From Gammaproteobacteria bacterium (GTDB lineage Bacteria > Pseudomonadota > Gammaproteobacteria > Thiotrichales > Thiotrichaceae), in NCBI GenBank assembly GCA_018822845.1, contig JAHJJD010000103.1, positions 1 through 64,000 on the forward strand: DNA of 64,000 nucleotides. The letters run 5' to 3'. A program made the translations under genes and the position numbers. This document shows, one piece after another, positions 39,777 to 47,546 of the stretch. Under the pieces are notes generated by a model, which had not been told where the DNA came from, searched no databases, and saw only the letters and a list, made by a program, of their open reading frames with translations. Every line of letters begins with the position of its first letter. Position 1 is the stretch's first letter.

Positions 39777-39799
39777 GCCTCACCGCCCTGACGGGAGGC
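39777..39799 (+). promoter_or_regulatory. S6:S18-binding leader motif of rpsF
   Basis: GCCT pairs with AGGC and CCC with GGG, leaving an asymmetric CACCG bulge and a TGAC loop. This is the arrangement described for the rpsF leader, which binds the S6:S18 dimer and represses its own translation. It lies 26 bases before the rpsF start. Confidence 0.7.
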
Positions 39800-39825
39800 T
39801 GTTAAAACCGAAAGGAAGAGCATTC

Positions 39826-40215
39826 ATGCGACATTATGAAATTGTTTTTCTGGTCCACCCTGACCAGAGCGAACAAGTACCTGCGATGGTAGAACGCTAC
39901 CGCAGCATGGTACAGGAAAGCGGTGGAGCCATTCACCGCCTGGAAGACTGGGGTCGCCGTCAACTGGCATACCCGATCAACAAGCTGCACAAGGCACACT
40001 ACGTGCTGATGAACATCGAGTGTGGCGCAGAAACACTGGCGGAACTGGAAAGCATTTTCCGCTTCAATGACGCCGTAATCCGCAATCTCACCGTCGTCTG
40101 CGACAAGGCCGTTACTGAACCTTCCCCATTGAAGAAGGAAGGCGACAGCAAACCTGCCAAGCGTATGCGCGAAGAAGATATGTCCGATGATGATGATGCA
40201 TCTGACGACGAATAA
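39826..40215 (+). CDS. rpsF: 30S ribosomal protein bS6
   Basis: 129 residues from the ATG at 39826 (AGGAAGA upstream). [20 protein letters not shown] and [21 protein letters not shown] are S6 blocks. The C-terminus is extended and ends in an acidic run ([12 protein letters not shown]), comparable to the glutamate tail that RimK extends in E. coli S6. S6 binds S18 in the platform of the small subunit. First gene of the rpsF-rpsR-rplI operon. Confidence 0.98.
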   Translation: MRHYEIVFLVHPDQSEQVPAMVERYRSMVQESGGAIHRLEDWGRRQLAYPINKLHKAHYVLMNIECGAETLAELESIFRFNDAVIRNLTVVCDKAVTEPSPLKKEGDSKPAKRMREEDMSDDDDASDDE

Positions 40216-40242
40216 TCACGGCTGATCTGGAGATACACACTA

Positions 40243-40470
40243 ATGTCACGTCAATTCCGCCGCAAAAAGTACTGCCGTTTCACTGCTGAAGGCATCACCG
40301 AAGTCGATTACAAAGATCTCGACATTCTGAAAAGCTTTATCACCGAAACCGGCAAGATCGTACCCAGCCGCATTACCGGGACGAAAGCCAAATATCAGCG
40401 CCAACTGGCGACCGCTATCAAGCGCGCCCGCTACCTGGCCCTGTTGCCGTATTCGGATCAGCACAAGTAA
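40243..40470 (+). CDS. rpsR: 30S ribosomal protein bS18
   Basis: 75 residues, the standard length. [39 protein letters not shown] and the basic end [14 protein letters not shown] are classic S18 sequence. It is the partner of S6 in 16S rRNA binding and in leader autoregulation. It follows rpsF by 27 bases, with GGAGA in the gap. Confidence 0.98.
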   Translation: MSRQFRRKKYCRFTAEGITEVDYKDLDILKSFITETGKIVPSRITGTKAKYQRQLATAIKRARYLALLPYSDQHK

Positions 40471-40534
40471 GGTGCTGTAAAAGTTTAACTTACGCACAAA
40501 AGCACCAACTTTGTGCGCAGACAAGGTGAGAACG

Positions 40535-40981
40535 ATGGAAATCATTCTTCTGAAAAAAGTAGAAAACCTCGGCGCACTCGGCAGCGTTGTCTCCGTGCGC
40601 CCTGGTTATGCACGTAACTTCCTGATCCCTCAGGGAAAAGCCAAAATGGCGACCAAGGCCAACATCGCGGAATTTGAAGCACGCCGCGCCGAACTGGAAG
40701 TCGAAGCTACCGAAGCGCTGGCTGCTGCTGAAGCCCGCAAGGCACAGCTGGCTGACATGGTACTGACCATCAAGGCCAATGCTGGTAACGAAGGCAAACT
40801 GTTCGGCTCCGTTTCCAACATCGAAATCGCTGAAGCCATCCAGGCTGCCGGTGTCGAAGTTGAACGCCGCGAAATCCGCATGCCTGACGGCGCTATCCGC
40901 CATCTGGGTGAGTTCGAAATCGGCCTGCACCTGCATACCGAAGTCGATGCCACCATCAAGGTTATTGTTGAAGCAGAATAA
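40535..40981 (+). CDS. rplI: 50S ribosomal protein bL9
   Basis: 148 residues. The N-terminal domain MEIILLKKVENLGALG...VRPGYARNFLIPQGKA is the L9 signature. A long connecting helix and the C-terminal domain (NEGKLFGSVSNIEIAEAIQ, HLHTEVDATIKV) follow. I start at 40535, because eight extra codons upstream are not L9-like. Third gene of the operon; a strong hairpin terminator follows. Confidence 0.98.
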   Translation: MEIILLKKVENLGALGSVVSVRPGYARNFLIPQGKAKMATKANIAEFEARRAELEVEATEALAAAEARKAQLADMVLTIKANAGNEGKLFGSVSNIEIAEAIQAAGVEVERREIRMPDGAIRHLGEFEIGLHLHTEVDATIKVIVEAE

Positions 40982-41008
40982 TCCTGCTGACAACCTGACC
41001 TTATGCAC

Positions 41009-41048
41009 AATGTCCCGTAGCGCTGTCGGGTGCTACGGGACATTTTCG
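41009..41048 (+). terminator. Terminator after rplI
   Basis: A perfect 13-base stem (AATGTCCCGTAGC with GCTACGGGACATT), a 10-base loop, then TTCGTTT. It separates the ribosomal operon from dnaB. Confidence 0.8.
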
Positions 41049-41075
41049 TTTATTTGCCCACATTTCACCGACAAC

Positions 41076-41084
41076 TTATCCACA
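41076..41084 (+). promoter_or_regulatory. Consensus DnaA box upstream of dnaB
   Basis: TTATCCACA, a perfect 9-base DnaA box, lies 57 bases before the dnaB start and downstream of the rplI terminator. Confidence 0.6.
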
Positions 41085-41140
41085 GCTTTCCCACCATTGT
41101 ATCCCTAACCAATCTCCGCAAATTTCGTTACACTTGGCTG

Positions 41141-42523
41141 ATGGCAGACTCATACGAATCACTCAAAATCCCCCCCCACTCCATCGAAGCCGAGCAATCC
41201 GTTCTCGGTGGCTTGTTGCTGAGCGGATTGGCAAACGACAGTAATGCATGGGATACGATCGCCGACAAGGTAATTGAAAGCGACTTCTACCGACAAGATC
41301 ACCGCCTCATTTTCCGCGCCCTCGCCGACTTGGCCGAAGACAGCAAGCCACTGGATCTGATAACAGTATCCGAGTGGCTGAAACACAGAGGGGAACTGGA
41401 AAACGCGGGTGGTTTTGCCTACCTCGCCACCATGGCCAAAGACACGCCCAGCGCTGCCAACATCAAGGCGTATGCCGAAATCGTGCGCGAGAAATCCATC
41501 CTGCGCCAGTTGATCAGCGTCGGTACCGGCATTGCCGATTCTGCTTTCACGGCTCAGGGCCGACCCAGCAAGGAACTGCTTGACGAGGCGGAACAAAAAG
41601 TTTTCAAGATTGCCGAACAGGGCACCAAACAAGGCCAGGTTTTCAAACCACTGAAAAAGCTGCTCAAAGCCACCCTGGAGCACATCGAGGAACTGAGCAA
41701 GCTCAACAGTGCCATTACCGGCGTTTCCACCGGTTATAACGACCTGGATGCAATGACCTCCGGCTTGCAGAAAGGCGACCTGGTGATCGTGGCGGGAAGA
41801 CCATCCATGGGCAAAACGACATTTTCGATGAACATCGCCGAATACGCCGCTGCCCACAAAAAACTGCCAACCGCCATTTTCAGTATGGAAATGCCCGCCG
41901 AGCAATTGGTACTGCGCCTGCTATCGTCCATGGGGCGTGTCGACCAACACAGGGTGCGTACCGGTAAACTGACCGACGAAGACTGGCCGCGTATCGCCAC
42001 TGCGGTGAAGATTTTCGCCGACGTACCCATGTTCATTGACGACAGCCCAGCGCTGTCCCCGACCGATGTGCGCGCTCGCGCCCGCCGCCTGATGCGCGAA
42101 CACGGGCAGCTTGGTCTGGTTGTACTCGACTACCTGCAACTGATGCAGACCGGCACCAGCACCGACAACCGTACCGCCGAAATCTCGGAAATTTCCCGCT
42201 CCCTGAAATCACTGGCGAAAGAGCTGGCCTGCCCCGTCATTGCCCTTTCACAGCTCAACCGCAGTCTGGAGCAACGCCCCAACAAGCGCCCGGTCATGTC
42301 GGACTTGCGCGAATCGGGCGCAATTGAGCAGGACGCCGACGTCATCATCTTCATCTACCGCGATGAAGTCTACAACCCCGAATCCGCCGACAAGGGCACG
42401 GCAGAAATCATCATTGCCAAGCAACGTAACGGCCCTATCGGCACCTGCCGCCTCACGTTCCTCGGCAAATACACCCGTTTCGAGAATTTTACACCGGACG
42501 TATATACGCCGGGATTTGAATAA
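41141..42523 (+). CDS. dnaB: Replicative DNA helicase DnaB
   Basis: 460 residues from the ATG at 41141. The N-terminal domain starts with PPHSIEAEQSVLGGLL. The RecA-like domain has Walker A GRPSMGKTTFSMN, the Walker B strand LGLVVLDYLQLM, and the DNA-binding LSQLNRSLEQRPNKRPVMSD block. The hexamer unwinds DNA ahead of the fork. No intein is present. The frame extends to 41030, but that part covers the terminator and DnaA box. The start has little Shine-Dalgarno. dnaB followed by alr is a standard gammaproteobacterial order. Confidence 0.98.
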   Translation: MADSYESLKIPPHSIEAEQSVLGGLLLSGLANDSNAWDTIADKVIESDFYRQDHRLIFRALADLAEDSKPLDLITVSEWLKHRGELENAGGFAYLATMAKDTPSAANIKAYAEIVREKSILRQLISVGTGIADSAFTAQGRPSKELLDEAEQKVFKIAEQGTKQGQVFKPLKKLLKATLEHIEELSKLNSAITGVSTGYNDLDAMTSGLQKGDLVIVAGRPSMGKTTFSMNIAEYAAAHKKLPTAIFSMEMPAEQLVLRLLSSMGRVDQHRVRTGKLTDEDWPRIATAVKIFADVPMFIDDSPALSPTDVRARARRLMREHGQLGLVVLDYLQLMQTGTSTDNRTAEISEISRSLKSLAKELACPVIALSQLNRSLEQRPNKRPVMSDLRESGAIEQDADVIIFIYRDEVYNPESADKGTAEIIIAKQRNGPIGTCRLTFLGKYTRFENFTPDVYTPGFE

Positions 42524-42549
42524 GCAGCGCAAACCGTTACACTGCCTGC

Positions 42550-43623
42550 ATGAAACGATCTGCCCGCGCCATCATCGACACCTCCGCCCTGCGGCACAAC
42601 CTGCGCCGTTGCCGTGAAGTCGCGCCCAACAGCCTGGCAATGGCGGTCATCAAGGCCAACGCCTACGGGCACAACATGCTCAAAACGGCAGAAACGCTCA
42701 ACAACGCCAATGGCTTTGCCGTTTCCTGCATACCGGAAGCGCTGGAGCTGCGGCAGGCGCGTTTCATCCACCCCATTCTGGTACTGCAAGGTTTCAACAC
42801 CCAGCAAGACCTGAAAGCCGCTGCCGAACACCGTTTGCGCGTCGTCATCCACGACCGCCAGCAACTCGACCTGCTGGACAGTGCGCGCCCCTCCATCAAG
42901 ATTGATGCAGCCCTCAAACTGGATACCGGCATGCATCGCCTTGGCCTGCCCATCGAGCAAGCCCGCAACCTGTTTGAACGGCTGGGTAAACACCCCAACA
43001 TCAAGCCGACACCGTGGCTGATGACCCACATGGCATGCGCCGACGAACCAGGCAACCGTCATACCCAGGCGCAACTGGAACGTTTCGCCAAATACACCGA
43101 AGGTTTGCAGGCACCGCGCAGTATCGGCAATTCCGCCAGCATCCTCGGCTGGCCGCAAACCCATGTTAACTGGGTGCGGCCCGGCATCATGCTGTATGGT
43201 TCATCCCCCTTTATGGATGGCAATCACAAGGAAGATGGCCTGCAAGCCGCCATGACGCTGACTGCGCCGCTTATCTCCATTCACACCATTGCCAAGGGTG
43301 AAAGCATCGGCTACGGCGCAAGCTGGACATGCCCCGAAGACACCCGCACCGGTGTAGTCGCCATCGGTTACGCCGACGGTTACCCGCGCCACGCACCTAG
43401 CGGCACACCCGTATGGCTGAATGGCAAGGAAACCCGCATCCTCGGGCGTGTTTCCATGGATATGGTCGTCATCGACCTGACCGCCATTGATGCCCGCATC
43501 GGCGATCAAGTGGAACTATGGGGCAAGCACATTTCCGTTGACCGGGTAGCGCGCACTGCGGGCACCATTGGTTACGAACTTCTCTGCAATGCTGGCAACC
43601 TCTGCCAGCATGAGTACACCTGA
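42550..43623 (+). CDS. alr: Alanine racemase
   Basis: 357 residues, a fold-type III PLP enzyme that makes D-Ala for the wall. The PLP lysine is K35 in MAVIKANAYGHN, substrate-binding LDTGMHRLGL is present, and the catalytic Tyr is in GYGASWTCPEDT. The closing blocks GYADGYPRHAP and GRVSMDMVVIDLT are typical. It follows dnaB by 26 bases with no terminator between them, so the two are probably co-transcribed. It supplies the substrate of the DdlB encoded in this window. Confidence 0.96.
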   Translation: MKRSARAIIDTSALRHNLRRCREVAPNSLAMAVIKANAYGHNMLKTAETLNNANGFAVSCIPEALELRQARFIHPILVLQGFNTQQDLKAAAEHRLRVVIHDRQQLDLLDSARPSIKIDAALKLDTGMHRLGLPIEQARNLFERLGKHPNIKPTPWLMTHMACADEPGNRHTQAQLERFAKYTEGLQAPRSIGNSASILGWPQTHVNWVRPGIMLYGSSPFMDGNHKEDGLQAAMTLTAPLISIHTIAKGESIGYGASWTCPEDTRTGVVAIGYADGYPRHAPSGTPVWLNGKETRILGRVSMDMVVIDLTAIDARIGDQVELWGKHISVDRVARTAGTIGYELLCNAGNLCQHEYT

Positions 43624-43640
43624 TAAAAAATCACCCAAAA

Positions 43641-43670
43641 TTGACTGTAAGTTGGCCAAAGTTTTGCTAA
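43641..43670 (+). promoter_or_regulatory. Possible promoter of the proline-rich protein gene
   Basis: TTGACT, an 18-base spacer and TGCTAA, 44 bases before the start at 43714. Confidence 0.4.
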
Positions 43671-43713
43671 TCTCTCGGTTGGCGCAATAAATTTGATCAA
43701 TGGACAGAGCAAA

Positions 43714-44442
43714 ATGACAGACAGGGTTTCAGTCAAACTGCCTAGCAGGCAGGAACGTTTCGCAAAGGCTCTTGCAGCCCTCATCATGGGAGTTGGTATA
43801 TTACTGATTGCAATCGCCTTTATTTTTCAGCCTACATCCCCACAGAAACCGGCGATAACGAGCATAGCAGCCAGCCAGCCTGAAAGCCCTGCTCCGCTAC
43901 AACAGGAAAAAGAACTGGAAGCCCATCCCGCCATAAACGTAACACCGGAACCATCCGCCTCCCAAACGATGGAAATCCAGCCAACACCGGTAGCAAAGCT
44001 GGAGCCTGAGCCAAAACCGGTAGAGCCTGAGCCTGAGCCTGAGCCAAAACCGGTAGAGCCTGAGCCTGAACCAGAGCCAAAACCGGTAGAGCCTGAGCCT
44101 GAACCCGAACCAAAACCTGAGCCGGAAGTGGAAGAACCCGTACAAGAAACACAGGCGCAGGAGGAAAGCCCCGTAGTTGAAGAAGGCTCCTCCGGCTGGA
44201 TTTACGCCGGGCAATTCATGGACGGTCAGTGGCTGGAACGCGGCCTGATCATCGGCAATGAGCTACCTGCCGACGGCAAACGTTACTCCCTTAGCTGGGG
44301 GGCCAACGTCCGCGCTGCCCCACCCGGCAAGGAGACGACACTCAGCAAAACGGTCAACTACCTTCCTCAAGGGCAACAGGTCGACATCGTGCAAGTAAAA
44401 AAGTCCGGCAATAAAGGCCATGTATGGATAAAAATAAAGTAG
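43714..44442 (+). CDS. Membrane-anchored proline-rich protein with SH3-like domain
   Basis: 242 residues. A basic N-terminus, one transmembrane helix (about 18-38), a long Pro/Glu/Lys linker of PKPVEPEPEPE units, and a C-terminal bacterial SH3-like domain (YSLSWGANVRAAPPGKET...GQQVDIVQVKKSGNKGHVWIKIK). The type II orientation places the linker and SH3 domain in the periplasm. The rigid linker would hold the domain off the membrane, as in TonB, so it may bind peptidoglycan. Start chosen at 43714; an ATG seven codons earlier is possible. No specific family is recognised. Confidence 0.7.
   Translation: MTDRVSVKLPSRQERFAKALAALIMGVGILLIAIAFIFQPTSPQKPAITSIAASQPESPAPLQQEKELEAHPAINVTPEPSASQTMEIQPTPVAKLEPEPKPVEPEPEPEPKPVEPEPEPEPKPVEPEPEPEPKPEPEVEEPVQETQAQEESPVVEEGSSGWIYAGQFMDGQWLERGLIIGNELPADGKRYSLSWGANVRAAPPGKETTLSKTVNYLPQGQQVDIVQVKKSGNKGHVWIKIK
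44011..44121 (+). repeat. 33-base tandem repeat inside the proline-rich linker
   Basis: Units beginning CCAAAACC recur at 44011, 44044, 44077 and 44110, an exact 33-base period. Each encodes the 11-residue unit PKPVEPEPEPE; the last copy is partial. Confidence 0.9.
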
Positions 44443-44527
44443 TGAATTAGATAGCGCGGGCATACGCCGCAAGTACTTTGCGTTACACTGGCAACTAACC
44501 TTGCATGAGTATGTCCAACCAGGTGTT

Positions 44528-46006
44528 ATGATACTAAGCATCCGCACCAAACTGTTTTTTGCCATTTTTCTGGCCTGCCTGCTAAGCATCGGCGGGCTGG
44601 CGGGCATTATTCAGTTTAATTTCAAACGCAGTTTCCTGGACTATCTGAATGAGCAGGAAAGCCGCTCCCTGAGCCAGCTGGAAACCCAACTGATTGGGTT
44701 GTACGAATCCAGGGGCGGCTGGAAGGAACTGGAACGCAACCCCCGCCTGTGGTCATCGCTGCTGCACTCTGCCTTGCGCAGCAGTCTTTACCCTTCCAAC
44801 GGCGAAGACCGGGATGAAGTTAACCCTCCGCCCCCACCCTTCCCACCACCTGACCGGGAGCTGGGCGGATTACCACCGCCGCGCTCACATATCGGGCAAC
44901 GTATCGACCGGTTCGTCGGGCGTATCGTCCTGCTGGATGCTGAGCGCAAGATCATCAAGGGCATTGACCGTCTGGGCATCCCCGACAACCTGCATGAGCT
45001 CAAGTCAAAAGGCAAGCTCATCGGCTATATAGGGATGCACCGTCGCCAACGCCTGACTGAAAAAGTCGATGTGGAGTTTTCCGAGCGGCTGCAACGCAGT
45101 TTATGGCTGATCGGCTTGCTGGTATTGCCCATCACCGGCATCCTCGCTTTCCTGCTGGCCAGACACCTGGGCAAACCCATCCAGGCCTTGCGTAGTGGTG
45201 CCCGCCAGCTTACCGACGGTAATTACAGCCTGCGCATGAAACCGCAAGGCCGCGACGAACTCACCTTGCTGACCCATGATTTCAACAAGCTGGCCGCCCG
45301 CCTGCAACAAAATGAAGTGTCCCGCAAGCAGTGGATCGCCGATATTGCCCACGAATTACGCACCCCACTCGCCATCCTGCGCGGAGAAGTCGAAGCCCTG
45401 CAAGACGGCATCAACCAGCCCGACGCCAACACCTTCGCCTCCCTGCACCAGGAAGTCAGCCACCTGCAACGGCTGGTCGATGACCTGTATGACCTTTCCA
45501 TGTCGGACAGCGGCGCACTCAGTTACCGCAAGGAAACACTGGATGTCATCGCCCTGTTGCGCGAAACCCTGACCCTGCACAGCAACCAGCTGCACGAACA
45601 AAACCTGCAAATCGACACGCTGGGAATCAGCCCGGAAAGCGTGAAAGTGCAAGGCGACCCGCAACGCCTGCAACAACTGTTCAAGAATCTGCTGGAAAAC
45701 AGCCTGCGCTACACCGACAAACCTGGGCAGTTACGCATTACCACGGAACAGACCACCGCAGGCATTGACATCATATTCGATGACTCGCCGCCGGGTGTGC
45801 CTGATGAATCCCTTTCCCACCTGTTTGACCGGCTGTACCGGGTGGAAGCCTCACGCAACCGCGCTACCGGCGGGGCTGGCATTGGCCTCAGCATCTGCCG
45901 TAATATCGCTGATGCGCACGATGGCAGCATCACGGCTGCACACTCAGCACTGGGCGGGCTGGAAATCCGCATCCATTTACCTGTAGCAAATGGCAAACCA
46001 GCATGA
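44528..46006 (+). CDS. Sensor histidine kinase, BaeS-like
   Basis: 492 residues. A transmembrane helix at about 6-28, then a periplasmic domain of about 160 residues with an unusual proline run (PPPPPFPPPDRELGGLPPPR). The second helix (WLIGLLVLPITGILAFLLA) leads into HAMP. HisKA follows, with the phospho-His in ADIAHELRTPLAIL. HATPase has the N box (KNLLENSLRYTDKPG), DDSPPGVPDES and GGAGIGLSICRNI. It should sense an envelope signal. The cognate regulator overlaps its end (ATGA). The start at 44528 has AGGTG upstream. Confidence 0.9.
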   Translation: MILSIRTKLFFAIFLACLLSIGGLAGIIQFNFKRSFLDYLNEQESRSLSQLETQLIGLYESRGGWKELERNPRLWSSLLHSALRSSLYPSNGEDRDEVNPPPPPFPPPDRELGGLPPPRSHIGQRIDRFVGRIVLLDAERKIIKGIDRLGIPDNLHELKSKGKLIGYIGMHRRQRLTEKVDVEFSERLQRSLWLIGLLVLPITGILAFLLARHLGKPIQALRSGARQLTDGNYSLRMKPQGRDELTLLTHDFNKLAARLQQNEVSRKQWIADIAHELRTPLAILRGEVEALQDGINQPDANTFASLHQEVSHLQRLVDDLYDLSMSDSGALSYRKETLDVIALLRETLTLHSNQLHEQNLQIDTLGISPESVKVQGDPQRLQQLFKNLLENSLRYTDKPGQLRITTEQTTAGIDIIFDDSPPGVPDESLSHLFDRLYRVEASRNRATGGAGIGLSICRNIADAHDGSITAAHSALGGLEIRIHLPVANGKPA

Positions 46007-46698
46007 CGGAACGCATCCTGATCGTCGAAGATGAACCCAAAATCGCCGACTTGTTGCAGAAATACCTGCACAATGCCGGTTACCAGACCCACTGGCTAAG
46101 CAGCGGCATCGGAGTCAGCGACTGGGTACGCATTGAAAAGCCCGACCTGATGTTGCTCGACCTGATGCTGCCAGGCAAGGACGGGCTGGAAGTCTGCAAG
46201 GAAATCCGCCAGTTTTCCCCGCTACCCATCATCATGCTGACGGCGCGCGTGGAAGAAATCGACCGCCTGCTGGGGCTTGAACTCGGTGCGGATGACTACA
46301 TCTGCAAACCTTTCAGCCCACGCGAAGTCGTTGCCCGCATCAAAGCCATATTGCGCCGCCTGCAAGCTTTTGCCGCCGCAAGCAACAACGGCGGCAGCCA
46401 GACGAACGTTTCCACCCTGCTGGAACTTGACCGCGACCGCCTGACAATCAAGGCAGGAGAACGGGAAACAACCCTCACGCTGGTGGAATTCGAGCTGCTG
46501 GCAGCCCTGCAACAACACCCCGGCAGAATCTTCGGGCGCGAACAACTGATGTCCAGGGTCTACTCCGACAACCGGATCGTTTCCGACCGCACCATCGACA
46601 GCCACATCAAGAAACTGCGCAAGAAACTGGCGGAAATCATCCCCCAGCAGGAATTGATCCACTCTGTTTACTCGGTTGGCTACAAGTTCGAAGCGTAG
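46003..46698 (+). CDS. OmpR-family response regulator, BaeR-like
   Basis: 231 residues. A receiver domain (ILIVEDEPKIADLLQKYL; phosphorylated Asp in MLLDLMLPGKDGLE; LTARVEE; ICKPFSPREVVARI) and a winged-helix domain (ALQQHPGRIFGREQLMSRVY; DRTIDSHIKKLRKKL; SVYSVGYKFE). With the overlapping kinase gene and the Spy-like gene downstream, the set resembles the BaeSR or CpxRA envelope-stress systems that control spy. The stop codon lies inside a palindromic repeat. Confidence 0.92.
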   Translation: MTERILIVEDEPKIADLLQKYLHNAGYQTHWLSSGIGVSDWVRIEKPDLMLLDLMLPGKDGLEVCKEIRQFSPLPIIMLTARVEEIDRLLGLELGADDYICKPFSPREVVARIKAILRRLQAFAAASNNGGSQTNVSTLLELDRDRLTIKAGERETTLTLVEFELLAALQQHPGRIFGREQLMSRVYSDNRIVSDRTIDSHIKKLRKKLAEIIPQQELIHSVYSVGYKFEA

Positions 46699-46722
46699 AG
46701 ACGCAAAATCTTGCGTCTCTAC
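46695..46722. repeat. Palindromic repeat GTAGAGACGCAA...TTGCGTCTCTAC
   Basis: A perfect 12-base inverted repeat with a four-base loop (AATC). It overlaps the response regulator stop codon. It has no T run after it, so it is not a typical terminator. Palindromes with this GTAGAGACGC...GCGTCTCTAC pattern recur in unrelated bacterial genomes. Confidence 0.7.
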
Positions 46723-46806
46723 TGACACCCCACTGACCGCAACTTTCACATTGTTTGCACAATTGCGGCAAAGTTCCTGCGCAATCTCCGCGTAATCTTC
46801 ACCTTG

Positions 46807-46836
46807 TTGAAAGCAAAAAGCTTCATTCCATATAAC
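46807..46836 (+). promoter_or_regulatory. Probable promoter of the Spy-like gene
   Basis: TTGAAA, an 18-base spacer and TATAAC, about 32 bases before the start codon. The upstream palindrome-like CATTGTTTGCACAATTG (46750-46766) is a candidate regulator site. Confidence 0.55.
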
Positions 46837-46867
46837 AGGCTTGAATAGTTAAAACGGAGTACTAAAC

Positions 46868-47206
46868 ATGAAAAAAGTATTGATCATTGCATCACTGGTT
46901 GCGGCTCTCGGGGCATCTGCCGCAATGGCTGGTCACGGCGGCGGCTTTATGGGCAAAGGCGCTGACCGCCTGAAAAGCTTCCTCGGTCTCAATGATGCAC
47001 AAGTCACCCAGGTCGAAGCCATCATGCAAGAGCAAAAAGCCAAGATGGATGTCCTGCGTGAAGAAACTGACCAGCGCATTCAGGCAGTCCTGACGCCTGA
47101 GCAGGCAACCAAATTCCAGGAAATGAAACAAAAGCGTCAGGAACGCATGGAACAGCGTCGCCAACACATGGGCGAGAAAAAGCAGGGGGGGCCTGGCTTT
47201 TTCTAA
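46868..47206 (+). CDS. Spy/CpxP-like periplasmic protein
   Basis: 112 residues. A signal peptide (MKKVLIIASLVAALGASAAMA) is followed by a highly charged helical protein with LGLNDAQVTQVEAI and LTPEQATKFQEMKQ, the two LTxxQ-type helices of the Spy/CpxP family. It ends in a Gln/Arg/Met-rich tail. Spy is an ATP-independent chaperone, and CpxP is an inhibitor of the CpxA sensor. Location directly behind the two-component genes suggests it is their target or their feedback partner. Confidence 0.85.
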   Translation: MKKVLIIASLVAALGASAAMAGHGGGFMGKGADRLKSFLGLNDAQVTQVEAIMQEQKAKMDVLREETDQRIQAVLTPEQATKFQEMKQKRQERMEQRRQHMGEKKQGGPGFF

Positions 47207-47546
47207 GCTCCGCTTGCAAGTTGCTTGAGTACATTTCACCTCGCTTGGGGCTGCCAGTTGGCAGCCCATTTTTTATTCTGCGCCCTGACACTTCATCCCC
47301 TGAAACCCAAGCACTAGCTCGGCAAGCCCACCACTAATCCGCACAAAACCACTGATCATAGAAACAAATTTAACGCAAAGTCTTAAATACTTTTTATAAG
47401 AAAAATTAATTGTACAATATGACCATGAATTCATTACAAAAAAACTTAAGTGATTAATATTTATGTTAAAAAGCAATTAATAAAATACCCAAAATTCTGA
47501 AAAATTTCCTAGACTTGTTATCAGGAAAAAAACACCTGCTTTTTTT
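47207..47546. other. AT-rich intergenic region with a terminator
   Basis: Apart from the terminator at 47248-47276 I see no gene. Bases 47340-47530 are clearly more A/T-rich than the surroundings and probably carry the promoter of the OmpA-like gene, but no convincing -35/-10 pair stands out. Confidence 0.5.
47248..47276 (+). terminator. Terminator after the Spy-like gene
   Basis: Stem GGGCTGCC / GGCAGCCC with an AGTT loop, followed by ATTTTTTATT. Confidence 0.88.

Noticed and set aside
44011-44121. Tandem repeat considered as a CRISPR-like array
   Set aside because: Units are contiguous, in frame and coding; there are no spacers and no cas genes.
46695-46722. Palindrome considered as an intrinsic terminator
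   Set aside because: No T run follows on either strand.
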